Source of the DNA: Paludibacter sp.
GTDB taxonomy: Bacteria > Bacteroidota > Bacteroidia > Bacteroidales > Paludibacteraceae
Assembly: GCA_028710895.1 (NCBI GenBank)
Contig: JAQTTH010000004.1
Coordinates: 1-64,000, forward strand
DNA: 64,000 nucleotides
Reading direction: 5' to 3'
The position numbers and the translations under genes were made by a program. Under the pieces are notes generated by a model. That model saw nothing but the letters and a program-made list of their open reading frames with translations, made no database searches and was not told the DNA's origin. Below, piece after piece: positions 35,759-44,515 of this stretch (positions within the stretch are counted from its first letter, which is position 1; each line of letters opens with the position of its first letter).

Positions 35759-36754
35759 TCAGAATCTTTTAAACCCAATAATCTCGCGCACTTCACGAAT
35801 CGTTTTTGAGGCGTTTTCCTGCGCTTTCTCTTTGCCGAGTCGGGCAACCTTCGAAACATACGCTTCGTCGGCTGAAATCGCTTTAATTCGCTCACGCATG
35901 GGTTCTGTAAAGGCAATCATATCCACAGCCAGTTGCTTTTTCATATCACCGTAGCGAATCTGACAGGTATTGTACATTTCGTCGAAAAAATTATAGGTCT
36001 CAGGAGCCGAAACAACCTTCAGCAACTGGAAGATATTTTGGATAGCATCCGGACGAGCCTGATTTGGTTCAGTCGGACCACTATCGGTAACTGCTTTCAT
36101 TACTTTTTTGCGGATTGCTTCGGGCTCGTCGGCAAAATAAATAGCATTCCCCTCACCTTCCGATTTTCCCATTTTTCCGCTTCCGTTTAATCCCGGAATT
36201 TTCACCAACTCATTGCCAAAATTGAATGCCTGAGGTTCAGGGAAATAATCCACATTGTATAAGCGATTGAAACGGTTTCCAAACGTGCGGGTCATTTCCA
36301 GGTGCTGTTCCTGATCTTTTCCTACCGGCACTTTCGTTGCACGGTGAATAAGAATATCCGCAGCCATAAGCGTTGGGTAAGTCAGTAAGCCGGCATTCAC
36401 ATTCTCGGGTTGTTGACGAATTTTATCTTTGAACGAAGTACAACGCTCCAACTCTCCGATATACGCATTCATATTCAGGAACAAATACAGCTCAGCCACT
36501 TCGGGTACATCGCTCTGAATATAAAGTGTTGCCTTTTCAGGATCGAGCCCTGCAGCAAGGTACTCCACCAAAATCTGACGCACATTTCCGTGCAAATCGC
36601 CCGGTGTTGGATGCGTGGTAAGCGAATGATAATCAGCAATGAAGAAGTAGCAGTTATGCTCGTTTTGCATTGTCAGAAAATTGCGCAGGGCGCCAAAATA
36701 ATTTCCTAAGTGAAGGTTTCCGGTTGGGCGAATGCCACTAACAACTGTTTCCAT
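35759..36754 (-). CDS. trpS: Tryptophanyl-tRNA synthetase
   Basis: 331 residues from ATG at 36754 (METVVSGIRPTGNLHLGNYFGAL). The HIGH-type motif is His15-Leu-Gly-Asn18, and the KMSKS-type motif is KMGKS in GSGKMGKSEGEG (about 200). Class I enzyme; charges tRNA-Trp in the cytosol. It follows the Lrp/AsnC regulator gene by about 100 bases on the same strand without a clear terminator, so the two may be co-transcribed. No leader peptide or T-box is seen. Confidence 0.95.
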   Translation of the reverse strand: METVVSGIRPTGNLHLGNYFGALRNFLTMQNEHNCYFFIADYHSLTTHPTPGDLHGNVRQILVEYLAAGLDPEKATLYIQSDVPEVAELYLFLNMNAYIGELERCTSFKDKIRQQPENVNAGLLTYPTLMAADILIHRATKVPVGKDQEQHLEMTRTFGNRFNRLYNVDYFPEPQAFNFGNELVKIPGLNGSGKMGKSEGEGNAIYFADEPEAIRKKVMKAVTDSGPTEPNQARPDAIQNIFQLLKVVSAPETYNFFDEMYNTCQIRYGDMKKQLAVDMIAFTEPMRERIKAISADEAYVSKVARLGKEKAQENASKTIREVREIIGFKRF

Positions 36755-36853
36755 AATGATAACCACTGGCTCCTAAAGGAGAACCAGAGTTTGAAAATTT
36801 ATACTGTTTATAATAAAATGTCTTATTCCCCTTTAAGGGTTAGGGGTTCTTTC

Positions 36854-37309
36854 CTATTCTATCGGAATTGTTCTCTTGATACGTTGATCCAACGAGGTCA
36901 GTGTTTCCGTAGTTGCAACACCCGGTATTTCCTGAATTCTACCATTGAGCAATTCCATTAGGTGCATATCGTTTTTGGCATACAACTTAATCAGAATAGT
37001 ATACGAACCGAGTGTGTATTGAGATTCAACAATTTCCGGAATTTTTTCGAGCTCCAATACCACTTCTTTGTACATAGAGCCACGCTCCAATGTGATACCA
37101 ATATATGCACACATTTGAAATCCAAGCATTTTTGGATTAACTGTATAACCCGAACCTGTAATAACATCAATATCTATCAAACGTTGAACACGTTGATGAA
37201 TAGCTGCACGGGATACTCCACACTCTTCAGCCACGTCTTTAAAAGGCATACGGGCATTCTGGGTGATAATTTGAAGAATTTTTCGGTCTAATTGATCTAT
37301 CTTTTCCAT
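36854..37309 (-). CDS. Lrp/AsnC-family transcriptional regulator
   Basis: 151 residues. N-terminal winged helix-turn-helix (LDRKILQIITQNARMPFKDVAEECGVSRAAIHQRVQRL) followed by a RAM ligand-binding domain (GFQMCAYIGITLERGS, then VATTETLTSLDQRIKR). Such octameric regulators sense amino acids. The gene directly downstream is trpS, so amino-acid or tRNA charging status could be linked, but that is inference. Promoter proposed at 37341-37372. Confidence 0.9.
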   Translation of the reverse strand: MEKIDQLDRKILQIITQNARMPFKDVAEECGVSRAAIHQRVQRLIDIDVITGSGYTVNPKMLGFQMCAYIGITLERGSMYKEVVLELEKIPEIVESQYTLGSYTILIKLYAKNDMHLMELLNGRIQEIPGVATTETLTSLDQRIKRTIPIE

Positions 37310-37340
37310 GGCAATTGATTTTTGTTTATCATTTAGGCAG

Positions 37341-37372
37341 CAAAATTATACAAAATAAATGGCAATTAAAAA
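37341..37372 (-). promoter_or_regulatory. Promoter of the Lrp/AsnC gene
   Basis: Minus strand TAATTTTG (37341-37348) with TTTT 20 bases upstream. TGGCAATT occurs twice nearby (about 37313 and 37360) and could be part of an autoregulatory site. Confidence 0.5.
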
Positions 37373-37446
37373 ATTATAATCACTAAAAATTGAAATTTAA
37401 GAATAAATGATAGAATTTTGTTTATTTCACCTATCGTTTTGACAAT

Positions 37447-37480
37447 AAAAAAGCCGGAGTGAATTCACTCCGGCTTTTTT
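37447..37480 (-). terminator. Terminator of the FKBP gene cluster
   Basis: A perfect 34-bp palindrome with outer AAAAAAGCCGGAGTG arms and a T6 tail, 15 bases after the last FKBP gene. Confidence 0.92.
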
Positions 37481-37494
37481 ATATGAAAAATTTA

Positions 37495-38394
37495 TTATTG
37501 TTGAACCGGTGCTTGTGGAGCAGCAGGAACATCTTTTTCGATTGAAAGTAATTCAACTTCGAAAATCAACATAGAGAATGGTTTGATAGCACCACGATCC
37601 TGGCTACCATAAGCCAATTGTTGTGGTACATACAATTTCCATTTTGAACCTACAGGCATCAATTTCAATGCTTCAGTCCATCCCGGGATTACACCAGTAA
37701 CAGGGAAAACAACTGGAGATTTGCGTTGTACTGAGCTATCGAATACCGTACCATCGATTAATGTTCCATGATAGTTTACTTTTACTTTGCTTTCAGCTGT
37801 AGGGATTGGACCGTTACCTTTGGTGATAACTTCATATTGCAAACCGCTTGCAGTTGTTGTTACACCTGCTTTTTTTGCATTTTCAGCAAGGAATTTTTCG
37901 CCGGCAGTTTTGTTGGCACCAAATTGTGATTCCATCTTTTTAGCCTGACGTTCCATCATTGTTTTTTGCAAATAAGCCTGAGCTTCCTGAGCTGTCATTT
38001 GAACTTTAGAACCTCTCAAACCGTTTACCAAACCTTGTTTAATCAAATCGATATCAACTTTCAATGTTGAATCGCCCATTAAACCTGATTTTTGTTGATC
38101 TTTCAACGAAGAACCGATTTTAGTTCCTAGGTCAACTAATTCTACGTTTTCTTTTACAACTTCGCCTTTCATGCCTTCGCTCATTCCGGCCAATAAAGCT
38201 TCGATTGATTTTTTAGCAGAGTCACCTTTGATATAATAGTTTTTGATACCATCACCGTTAGCAACACCAAATGCATAGTTCAAACTATCAAGTTGAGTTT
38301 TAAGAGCTGGTAATTCTGTTTTATTGCTTTTGCACGAAGTAAAAGCAACTGCGGCTACCAATGCTACCGCGAAAAATATTTTCAGATTTTTCAT
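37495..38394 (-). CDS. FKBP-type peptidyl-prolyl isomerase lipoprotein
   Basis: 299 residues. Lipoprotein signal with lipobox FTSC (Cys20). Residues about 30-165: helical FKBP N-terminal dimerisation domain (DSLNYAFGVANGDGIKNYY). About 185-285: FKBP catalytic domain (VKVNYHGTLIDGTVFDSS, VIPGWTEALKLMPVGSKWKLYVPQQLAYG, FEVELLSI), with the aromatic pocket residues in place. A Pro/Gln/Ala tail follows. Probably folds proteins in the periplasm. It is the last of four related genes read in the same direction and has a close paralogue immediately upstream that lacks the catalytic domain. Confidence 0.92.
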   Translation of the reverse strand: MKNLKIFFAVALVAAVAFTSCKSNKTELPALKTQLDSLNYAFGVANGDGIKNYYIKGDSAKKSIEALLAGMSEGMKGEVVKENVELVDLGTKIGSSLKDQQKSGLMGDSTLKVDIDLIKQGLVNGLRGSKVQMTAQEAQAYLQKTMMERQAKKMESQFGANKTAGEKFLAENAKKAGVTTTASGLQYEVITKGNGPIPTAESKVKVNYHGTLIDGTVFDSSVQRKSPVVFPVTGVIPGWTEALKLMPVGSKWKLYVPQQLAYGSQDRGAIKPFSMLIFEVELLSIEKDVPAAPQAPVQQ

Positions 38395-38434
38395 TTGTCT
38401 GTGTATTTCTAATTTGTTGAATGATTAATGCTAC

Positions 38435-38968
38435 TTATTGTTGTGGTGCTTGTTGAGGAGCCTCTTGCTGTGGAGCTTGTTGAGGTGCCTGACCCGGTGC
38501 TGGTTGCATAGGTGCTTTAGCTGCCTGAATTTTCATCATTGTTTTTTGAATGTATGCCTGAGCTTCCTGAGGAGTCATACCTTCTTTAAAACCGTTCAAA
38601 GCATTTACCAAACCTTGTTTTACCAGTTTTTCATCAAATTTCAAGGTAGAATCACCCATCAAACCTTTTGCTTTTTGTTGTTTGAATGAGTTACCGATTT
38701 CAAGACCCAATTTATACATTTCACCTTTATCAGCTTTTGTTTTATAAGCTTTATCCAAAGCTAACATCAAAGCTTTAATTGGTTTTTCAGATGAGTCTTT
38801 AGCCATATAATAGTTTTTGATACCATCGCCGTTAGCCAAACCCAACGCGTAGTTCAAACTATCATTCTGAGTTTTCAATGAGGTAGTTTTGGCTTCGTAT
38901 TTATTGCACGAAGTAAGTACAAAAATGGCAACCAGTGCCACCAACGAGAAAATACTTTGTTTTTTCAT
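38435..38968 (-). CDS. FKBP N-terminal-domain-only lipoprotein (no catalytic domain)
   Basis: 177 residues. Lipobox LTSC (Cys20), then a helical domain nearly identical in pattern to the N-terminal half of the downstream 299-residue FKBP (DSLNYALGLANGDGIKNYYM, GLMGDSTLKFDEKLVKQGLVNAL, MTPQEAQAYIQKTMMK). Where the isomerase domain should begin, the protein instead ends in a Pro/Gln/Ala tail (residues about 150-177). It cannot be an isomerase; it may dimerise with its paralogues or bind clients. The stop is clean and no isomerase remnant follows, so this looks like a stable form rather than a fresh truncation. Confidence 0.85.
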   Translation of the reverse strand: MKKQSIFSLVALVAIFVLTSCNKYEAKTTSLKTQNDSLNYALGLANGDGIKNYYMAKDSSEKPIKALMLALDKAYKTKADKGEMYKLGLEIGNSFKQQKAKGLMGDSTLKFDEKLVKQGLVNALNGFKEGMTPQEAQAYIQKTMMKIQAAKAPMQPAPGQAPQQAPQQEAPQQAPQQ

Positions 38969-39004
38969 TTGATTTATTTTTTTGAATATTATTTTAGTGC
39001 GAAA

Positions 39005-39826
39005 TTATTTTTTGCTTTTTGCCTTAACGGTCGATTTAGCCGTTTTTGCTTTTGCAGGAGCTTCAGGTTTTGCAGGAGCAGCTGGTGCTGGTTCTACAAA
39101 TGGTTTGATACCTAACAATTCTACTTCGAAAATTAAGGTAGCATATCCGGGGATTGGACCACCATTTGGAGTTCCTTGTTCACCATAACCTAAATTATAA
39201 GGAACAAAGAATTTGTATTTTGAACCTACTGACATTAATTGTACACCTTCTGTCCAGCCGGGAATAACCTGGTTCAATGGGAAAGTGATTGGCTGACCAC
39301 GGTCAATTGAGCTGTCGAATTTTTTACCATCCAACAAGAAACCCTGATAGTGAACAGTTACCGAATCTGTTGCTTTTGGTTTTGGACCTTCAGCAGGAGT
39401 AAGAATTTGATATTGTAGACCTGAAGCTGTTGTTTTCACTCCTTCTTTAGCCATGTTTGCTGCAAGAAATTGTTGACCTTCAAGTTTCAACTTTTGAGTT
39501 TCATTTTCTTTTGCTTTTTGGAAATATTTATTCAAAAACTCGTTTACAGCTTCCGTTTTAATCAAGGTAGAATCACCCTTAAGAGCTGTTTCAAAACCTT
39601 TGATAAATAAATCCTGATTGTATTTTCCATCAGGAAGTGTTTTCAGGTTTTTAGCTAAACCATTTCCAACATTTGTTCCCAATGCATAACTCATCGAATC
39701 AAGCGTGTTTGTAAGTACGTTTACCGGAGCTACTGGAGCTACATCTTTTTTGTTTTTTTTGTCTTTAGCATTTGCCGATGCAAACACCAAAGTAATAGCT
39801 GCTAAAATAAATACTGTCTTTTTCAT
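39005..39826 (-). CDS. FKBP-type peptidyl-prolyl isomerase, secreted
   Basis: 273 residues. Sec signal peptide (ending SANA) without lipobox. Residues about 35-130: helical N-terminal domain (LDSMSYALGTNVGNGLAKNL). About 145-245: FKBP domain (VTVHYQGFLLDGKKFDSSIDRG, VIPGWTEGVQLMSVGSKYKFFVPYNLGYG, LIFEVELLGI). The last about 25 residues form a Lys/Ala/Pro-rich tail. Periplasmic isomerase/chaperone by family. Second of the four tandem genes. Confidence 0.92.
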   Translation of the reverse strand: MKKTVFILAAITLVFASANAKDKKNKKDVAPVAPVNVLTNTLDSMSYALGTNVGNGLAKNLKTLPDGKYNQDLFIKGFETALKGDSTLIKTEAVNEFLNKYFQKAKENETQKLKLEGQQFLAANMAKEGVKTTASGLQYQILTPAEGPKPKATDSVTVHYQGFLLDGKKFDSSIDRGQPITFPLNQVIPGWTEGVQLMSVGSKYKFFVPYNLGYGEQGTPNGGPIPGYATLIFEVELLGIKPFVEPAPAAPAKPEAPAKAKTAKSTVKAKSKK

Positions 39827-39863
39827 TTTTTTTATTCTGATTATTTTTTAAGATTTTTTAATA

Positions 39864-40448
39864 TTATACGATTGCCAATAATTCTACTTCGAAAATCAGA
39901 GCTGAATGTGGAGCGATCGATTGTCCTGCTCCCTGTGCACCATAAGCCAGTTCTGACGGAATAAATAATTTCCATTTCGAACCTACAGGCATCAATTGTA
40001 ATGCTTCAACCCAACCACTGATAACCTGCGTTACACCAAATGTAGCTGGTTCGCCACGATTAACCGAACTGTCAAACACGTTTCCATCAACCAACATACC
40101 GTGGTAATGAACTTTTACGCTATCCGATGCAGTTGGAATAGCTCCTTCGGCTGCTGTAAGAATTTCGTATTGCAAGCCGCTGGCAGTTGTAACTACTTCG
40201 GGACGTTTTGCATTTTCAGCCAAAAAGGCCTTACCTTCGGCTTGTGCTTTTTCGGTCATTTTTGATTGAAGTGCCTGAAAGAAATCATTGATTACAGCCT
40301 GAGCTTCTTCGTAACTTATTTCCGGTTGTTTTTGATCTAATACATCCTGAATTCCTTTGGCTAACCGGGCCGAATCAAGAGCTGTAACTCCACTACCCAA
40401 CAAGTTATTACCCAAACTTAAACCCAATGCATAACTTACTTTTTCCAT
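39864..40448 (-). CDS. FKBP-type peptidyl-prolyl isomerase, cytosolic (FklB-like)
   Basis: 194 residues from ATG at 40448; the TTG two codons upstream is less likely. There is no signal peptide. Residues 1-85: helical dimerisation domain (MEKVSYALGLSLGNNLL). About 100-194: FKBP domain (VKVHYHGMLVDGNVFDSSVNRG, ISGWVEALQLMPVGSKWKLFIPSELAYG, ALIFEVELLAIV). Length and layout match FklB/FkpA-type enzymes. First gene of the cluster, about 135 bases after the promoter at 40590. Confidence 0.92.
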   Translation of the reverse strand: MEKVSYALGLSLGNNLLGSGVTALDSARLAKGIQDVLDQKQPEISYEEAQAVINDFFQALQSKMTEKAQAEGKAFLAENAKRPEVVTTASGLQYEILTAAEGAIPTASDSVKVHYHGMLVDGNVFDSSVNRGEPATFGVTQVISGWVEALQLMPVGSKWKLFIPSELAYGAQGAGQSIAPHSALIFEVELLAIV

Positions 40449-40589
40449 TTTCAAATTGATTAAACCCCTATGCCCTCACTGGGAATAGAGTTACTTTTGT
40501 ATATTAATATTTATTATTTCCGGATATTTTAAAACCCTGATACTATTCATCTTTAGGAAGCTAGGGCTAGTCTAATTAAAAAAACGCTG

Positions 40590-40621
40590 CAAAGATAGCT
40601 GATTTGTTGGATTATAACACG
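40590..40621 (-). promoter_or_regulatory. Promoter of the FKBP cluster
   Basis: Minus strand TATCTTTG (40590-40597), 20 bases, then CGTG (weak upstream box). Predicted leader of about 130 bases. Confidence 0.55.
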
Positions 40622-40635
40622 TTAATAATTCAAAA

Positions 40636-42420
40636 TTATCTGGATGAAACTACAACAGGAAGTTTCAGCTGCTTTCTTGTTCCTGTTTTTGGGTTAAACA
40701 TTTCAAAATAAAGCACATAAACACCCGAATTAGCTATCTTCCCTGCATCGGTTCGTCCATCCCAACTTAAAAAGCCTTCGCTCGAAAGCAATATATTTGT
40801 TGCTAAATGATAAACTTTTACACCAACTGCGTTTAAAATGATGGCATTTGCAACATATCCATCCGTGTCAGTTTTATATTTAACGAAACATACATCGTCA
40901 ACGCCATCATTATCGGGCGAAAAAGCCTCCGGTTCAAGCCAAACTGACTTTTGTATTTCATCACCCGACAGAATATCACGATACTGTGAATTCAGATAGC
41001 CCGGTGTTCCGTAATTTACTTCCGAAGCAGCCGAATGCCATGAAGTCGCTTCCTGTGTTGGTAATTCCGGATTTATACGTTCCAATGCCACTCCTTTTGT
41101 ATTCTTCACCAACACATGATGCCATTTTGCGTTGTAAGTCAGTTCATCGTAAATCGTATCTTTCGTCGCATTTGTCAACACCAATGTGGCACTTTCATTG
41201 TTGAGGCTCGACCACGAAGTTGTAATTATATTTGCATCCAAAGGGCAATGATGATAATTCCTCACCGAATCAGCATTCTCACACAAAGCCAGATACCCAC
41301 GAGGCAACATCCAGGTTTGGGCGGGGATTTTATTTCCGGTGTTCAGTGTACCATCTGTTTTGCGGGTTGTAAATACTAATCCCGATACATCAATCACCTT
41401 TTCAGAATTGTTATAAATCTCTATATATTCCAACGAATTCAGCGGATTTTCAAACATCACTTCATTAATACGCAAGTCTCCTTCCGCTTTTGGTTCAATA
41501 ATTCCAATACTCCGTTGCGTTTCGGCCAGTGCGTTTCCAGCTACATCCATCAAGCCCGAAACCTGCAAGGTATAAATAGTACCACGTTCAAAATCAGAAC
41601 TAAAATTCAAAACTATCGACGATTTATCATCTGCAATCATTTGCGAAGCAGGAGTTCCTGTTCCTTTATCCACACTAAATGTAGCCTTGCTAAAATCCAT
41701 CGGCTCCGAAAAAGCCAATCGTAGTTTATTGGGTTGCTCCAGCGTAAACGTTGTCCAGCGAGGGGCTTCCACATCGGGAGCTTTATGTCCTGTCACTACA
41801 ATATCATCGAAATAATAGGCTGATCCGGTCGTCGTAGTATTGGCATACAACAACCCGAAATAAGTTCCACCTTTTAATGCGTTATTCGTAGTTGCTCCCT
41901 CGGTTACAAAATCCGTTTCAGTTGGTTTTTTACTGTAGAGCGTAAAATTGCCCCGGGCATCACGCGTCACTTTTATTCGCATTTCCACAGGGCTTCCATC
42001 CGTTCGTTTATCCGTTCCGTCAATGATTTTTGTCTTTTTTGTGCCTTCCTGAACGAACAAGGACACCTCATCATTTGTTCCACCTATCTGAACATAATAT
42101 CCGTAGCATCCAGCCGACAAATCATTTCGGTCGGAAGTAAGGTAGATTGAAGCATAGTTTGAGGCTGAAGTAGTGTAGTCAATTTTCACCCAACATTCCC
42201 AAACTGCATCGTCAAAAGCTTCAGAGGGAGTGAAAAGCCACGAAGTGGAAGTTGCCGAGGCTTGCGATTGCAATTGAAGGGCATTATTTACTGTAAAATT
42301 GGATGTAGAACCGCTCCAAATTGGGTTATTTATAAAGTTTCCATCCAAAAATGAATCGTTTACCTGAGCGTTGCAAAAAAATGGCATCAAAATCACAAAA
42401 AACAAACTCGATTTCTTCAT
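40636..42420 (-). CDS. Secreted lamin-tail-domain protein with C-terminal sorting-like module
   Basis: 594 residues with a signal peptide ending CNAQ. Residues about 20-215: lectin-like beta-sandwich (DDAVWECWVKIDYTTSASNY). About 220-310: Ig-like domain (FSEPMDFSKATFSV). About 315-450: lamin-tail domain (LRINEVMFENPLNSLEYIEIYNNSEK). About 490-594: gliding-motility-type C-terminal domain (EPEAFSPDNDGVDDVCFVKY, then FLSWDGRTDAGKIANSGVYVLYFEMF), resembling CHU_C/type B T9SS modules. Probably exported to the surface; a role in nucleic-acid or polymer binding is speculative. Single gene. Confidence 0.82.
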   Translation of the reverse strand: MKKSSLFFVILMPFFCNAQVNDSFLDGNFINNPIWSGSTSNFTVNNALQLQSQASATSTSWLFTPSEAFDDAVWECWVKIDYTTSASNYASIYLTSDRNDLSAGCYGYYVQIGGTNDEVSLFVQEGTKKTKIIDGTDKRTDGSPVEMRIKVTRDARGNFTLYSKKPTETDFVTEGATTNNALKGGTYFGLLYANTTTTGSAYYFDDIVVTGHKAPDVEAPRWTTFTLEQPNKLRLAFSEPMDFSKATFSVDKGTGTPASQMIADDKSSIVLNFSSDFERGTIYTLQVSGLMDVAGNALAETQRSIGIIEPKAEGDLRINEVMFENPLNSLEYIEIYNNSEKVIDVSGLVFTTRKTDGTLNTGNKIPAQTWMLPRGYLALCENADSVRNYHHCPLDANIITTSWSSLNNESATLVLTNATKDTIYDELTYNAKWHHVLVKNTKGVALERINPELPTQEATSWHSAASEVNYGTPGYLNSQYRDILSGDEIQKSVWLEPEAFSPDNDGVDDVCFVKYKTDTDGYVANAIILNAVGVKVYHLATNILLSSEGFLSWDGRTDAGKIANSGVYVLYFEMFNPKTGTRKQLKLPVVVSSR

Positions 42421-42424
42421 ATAG

Positions 42425-42456
42425 GTTGCTAATTCTATAAAAATGAATTACTTTTG
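42425..42456 (+). promoter_or_regulatory. Promoter candidate for asd
   Basis: GTTG (42425-42428), 20 bases, TACTTTTG (42449-42456). It would give asd a leader of about 125 bases. Confidence 0.55.
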
Positions 42457-42588
42457 CAGTCAATTTTCAATTTTTTTACTGAAATCAATTAACTGTAGAT
42501 GACGGGCTAATGAGTTTTTAAGCTTCGCAAATATACGAAAGATTAACAATAAAACAAAAGATTACCAATAATTTTTTATACAAAAACA

Positions 42589-43599
42589 ATGAGAGTAGCA
42601 ATTGTAGGTGCCAGTGGCGCCGTCGGCCAGGAATTCTTGCGTGTGTTAGCCGAACGCAATTTCCCATTGACAGAGTTGAGCCTTTTTGGTTCATCGCGCA
42701 GTGCGGGTAGTGTTTATGAGTTCAAAGGTGAAAAACTCACCGTGAAGGAACTTAAACACGGCGACGATTTCAAGCCTTTCGATATCGTCTTTACATCAGC
42801 AGGTGCCAGTATTTCAAAAGAATTTGCCGAAGATATTACCAAGTTTGGAGCTGTTATGATCGACAACTCGTCTGCATTCCGCATGGAAAATGATATTCCA
42901 TTGGTTGTACCCGAAGTAAATGCAGCCGATGGTAAAAACCGCCCACGCGGTATCATTGCCAATCCAAACTGTACAACCATTCAAATGGTGGTTGCATTGA
43001 AAGCACTTGAAAATCTTTCACACATCAAACGTGTTCACGTATCTACCTATCAGGCAGCTTCGGGTGCAGGTGCAGCAGCAATGGACGAACTTGAATTGCA
43101 ATACAAACAAGTTTTGGCTGGTGAAAAAGCAACTGTAAGTAAGTTTGCCTATCAGTTGGCTTACAACCTTATTCCTCAAATTGATGTGTTCACTGACAAT
43201 GGTTACACCAAAGAGGAAATGAAAATGTACCACGAAACCCGCAAAATTATGCACTCCGATATCGAAGTAAGTGCGATGTGTGTTCGTGTACCGGCTTTAC
43301 GTGCTCACTCCGAAAGTGTGTGGGCAGAAACTGAACGTCCTATCAGTGTGGAAGAAGCTCGTGCAGCGTTTGCAACAGCTCCCGGAGTTGAACTAATCGA
43401 CAATCCTGCCGAAAAACAATACCCAATGCCATTGTTCCTGTCAGGCAAAGATCCGGTACACGTTGGCCGTATCCGAAAAGATTTGTCAAACCCTAACGGA
43501 ATCACATTTTGGTGCGTTAGCGACCAAATCAAAAAGGGTGCTGCCCTTAACGCTGTTCAGATTGCTGAATACCTGATTGCTGAAGGCGATATCAAGTAA
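42589..43599 (+). CDS. asd: Aspartate-semialdehyde dehydrogenase
   Basis: 336 residues. N-terminal NADP-binding motif [10 protein letters not shown], catalytic Cys128 in [10 protein letters not shown], substrate-binding Glu/Arg in [14 protein letters not shown] and the C-terminal HVGRIRKD. It converts aspartyl phosphate to aspartate semialdehyde, the branch point to lysine/diaminopimelate, threonine and methionine. Cytosolic. It stands alone between its promoter and a perfect terminator; no other pathway gene is nearby. Confidence 0.95.
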   Translation: MRVAIVGASGAVGQEFLRVLAERNFPLTELSLFGSSRSAGSVYEFKGEKLTVKELKHGDDFKPFDIVFTSAGASISKEFAEDITKFGAVMIDNSSAFRMENDIPLVVPEVNAADGKNRPRGIIANPNCTTIQMVVALKALENLSHIKRVHVSTYQAASGAGAAAMDELELQYKQVLAGEKATVSKFAYQLAYNLIPQIDVFTDNGYTKEEMKMYHETRKIMHSDIEVSAMCVRVPALRAHSESVWAETERPISVEEARAAFATAPGVELIDNPAEKQYPMPLFLSGKDPVHVGRIRKDLSNPNGITFWCVSDQIKKGAALNAVQIAEYLIAEGDIK

Positions 43600-43615
43600 T
43601 AGCTTTAAATATAAC

Positions 43616-43659
43616 AATAAAAAAGCCCTGTTTCCAATTGGAAACAGGGCTTTTTTATT
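43616..43659 (+). terminator. Terminator of asd
   Basis: AATAAAAAAGCCCTGTTTCC and its exact complement around AATT; 20-bp stem with T-rich tails on both strands. Confidence 0.92.
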
Positions 43660-43782
43660 CATTCCTTTTTTGAATAAAAAATATAGACGCAATATCTCAC
43701 GTCTATATTTACCCAAAATCAAAACAATAATAAAGCAAAAATATCAACACGGTTCCCCTCTTAGCTAGGAACCGAATTGTGT

Positions 43783-44157
43783 TTAAATAGTAGCAGTAAC
43801 CTTTTCAGTCAACACCATATAATGCCGGGCAAAATTATCATCCTTCATATGCTCAATCAACTCTTTTTGCCAGGTAGCAGCTTCATTCGACAAAGCCACC
43901 AATTTCTTATTATTATCCAAATGCTCTGCATCTACTTTCTGAAATTTAGCCATATCATGAAACTCTTCAAGCCATTTTTCATACTTATCCATAAACTTCT
44001 GTTGTTCGGCATTCAGTTTAAACTCCTCTTTCTTATTCTGAATTTTTTCGGCAAAATCAGTTACCTCCGAAAATCCGGTTGCAGTAATAGCAGTAGCCCC
44101 AACAACTAATCCCAGTTTCTTCAAAAAATCACGCCTGGTCGATTCGTATCCATCCAT
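43783..44157 (-). CDS. Small Tat-signal protein
   Basis: 124 residues. The N-terminus carries a twin-arginine motif (STRRDFLKKLGL) followed by a moderately hydrophobic stretch (VVGATAITATG), so it is probably exported folded by the Tat pathway. The mature part (about 35-124) is a highly charged helical domain (EKIQNKKEEFKLNAEQQKF, then YEKWLEEFHDMAKFQK). No cofactor-binding Cys/His cluster is obvious, which is odd for a Tat substrate. A hairpin (CGGTTCC/GGAACCG at about 43749) follows. Function unknown. Confidence 0.75.
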   Translation of the reverse strand: MDGYESTRRDFLKKLGLVVGATAITATGFSEVTDFAEKIQNKKEEFKLNAEQQKFMDKYEKWLEEFHDMAKFQKVDAEHLDNNKKLVALSNEAATWQKELIEHMKDDNFARHYMVLTEKVTATI

Positions 44158-44515
44158 AGTAAATCTTTATTTATATTATTTAATCAAAGTAAAATATTTG
44201 TCTTCAGTAAAATTAGTATCTAATACAATACATCTTAGCCTAAAAATGTTCATTTCAAAATGCATTTAATTGAATAAATTAATGTCAGAAATCACCCCAC
44301 AATTCTATTTAAAACTGTGATAAATGGTCAAATTGATATATTATTTTCTCAAAATTATTTATAGCCAGGTCATAACACATAAGTCCTCACAATTTTATAA
44401 CTTTGCAACCCAAAACATTAGATATTTAGTTGTGTTATACATCAGTGGTTTAATTTCGAATAAATTGAATCATTATGTTTTATCAAAGTAACGAATAAAA
44501 AAGGAAATAAATATA
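44158..44515. other. AT-rich intergenic region upstream of mnmG
   Basis: 358 bases of AT-rich sequence between divergent genes. A TAACTTTG box (44398-44405) could drive mnmG with a leader of about 105 bases. No consensus DnaA boxes, hairpins or genes are seen. Confidence 0.5.

Noticed and set aside
36767-36853. Attenuator or T-box upstream of trpS
   Set aside because: Only a short CTCCT/AGGAG hairpin is present; no leader peptide or T-box motif.
44158-44515. Origin of replication directly upstream of mnmG
   Set aside because: AT-rich, but no DnaA-box match or repeat cluster was found there.
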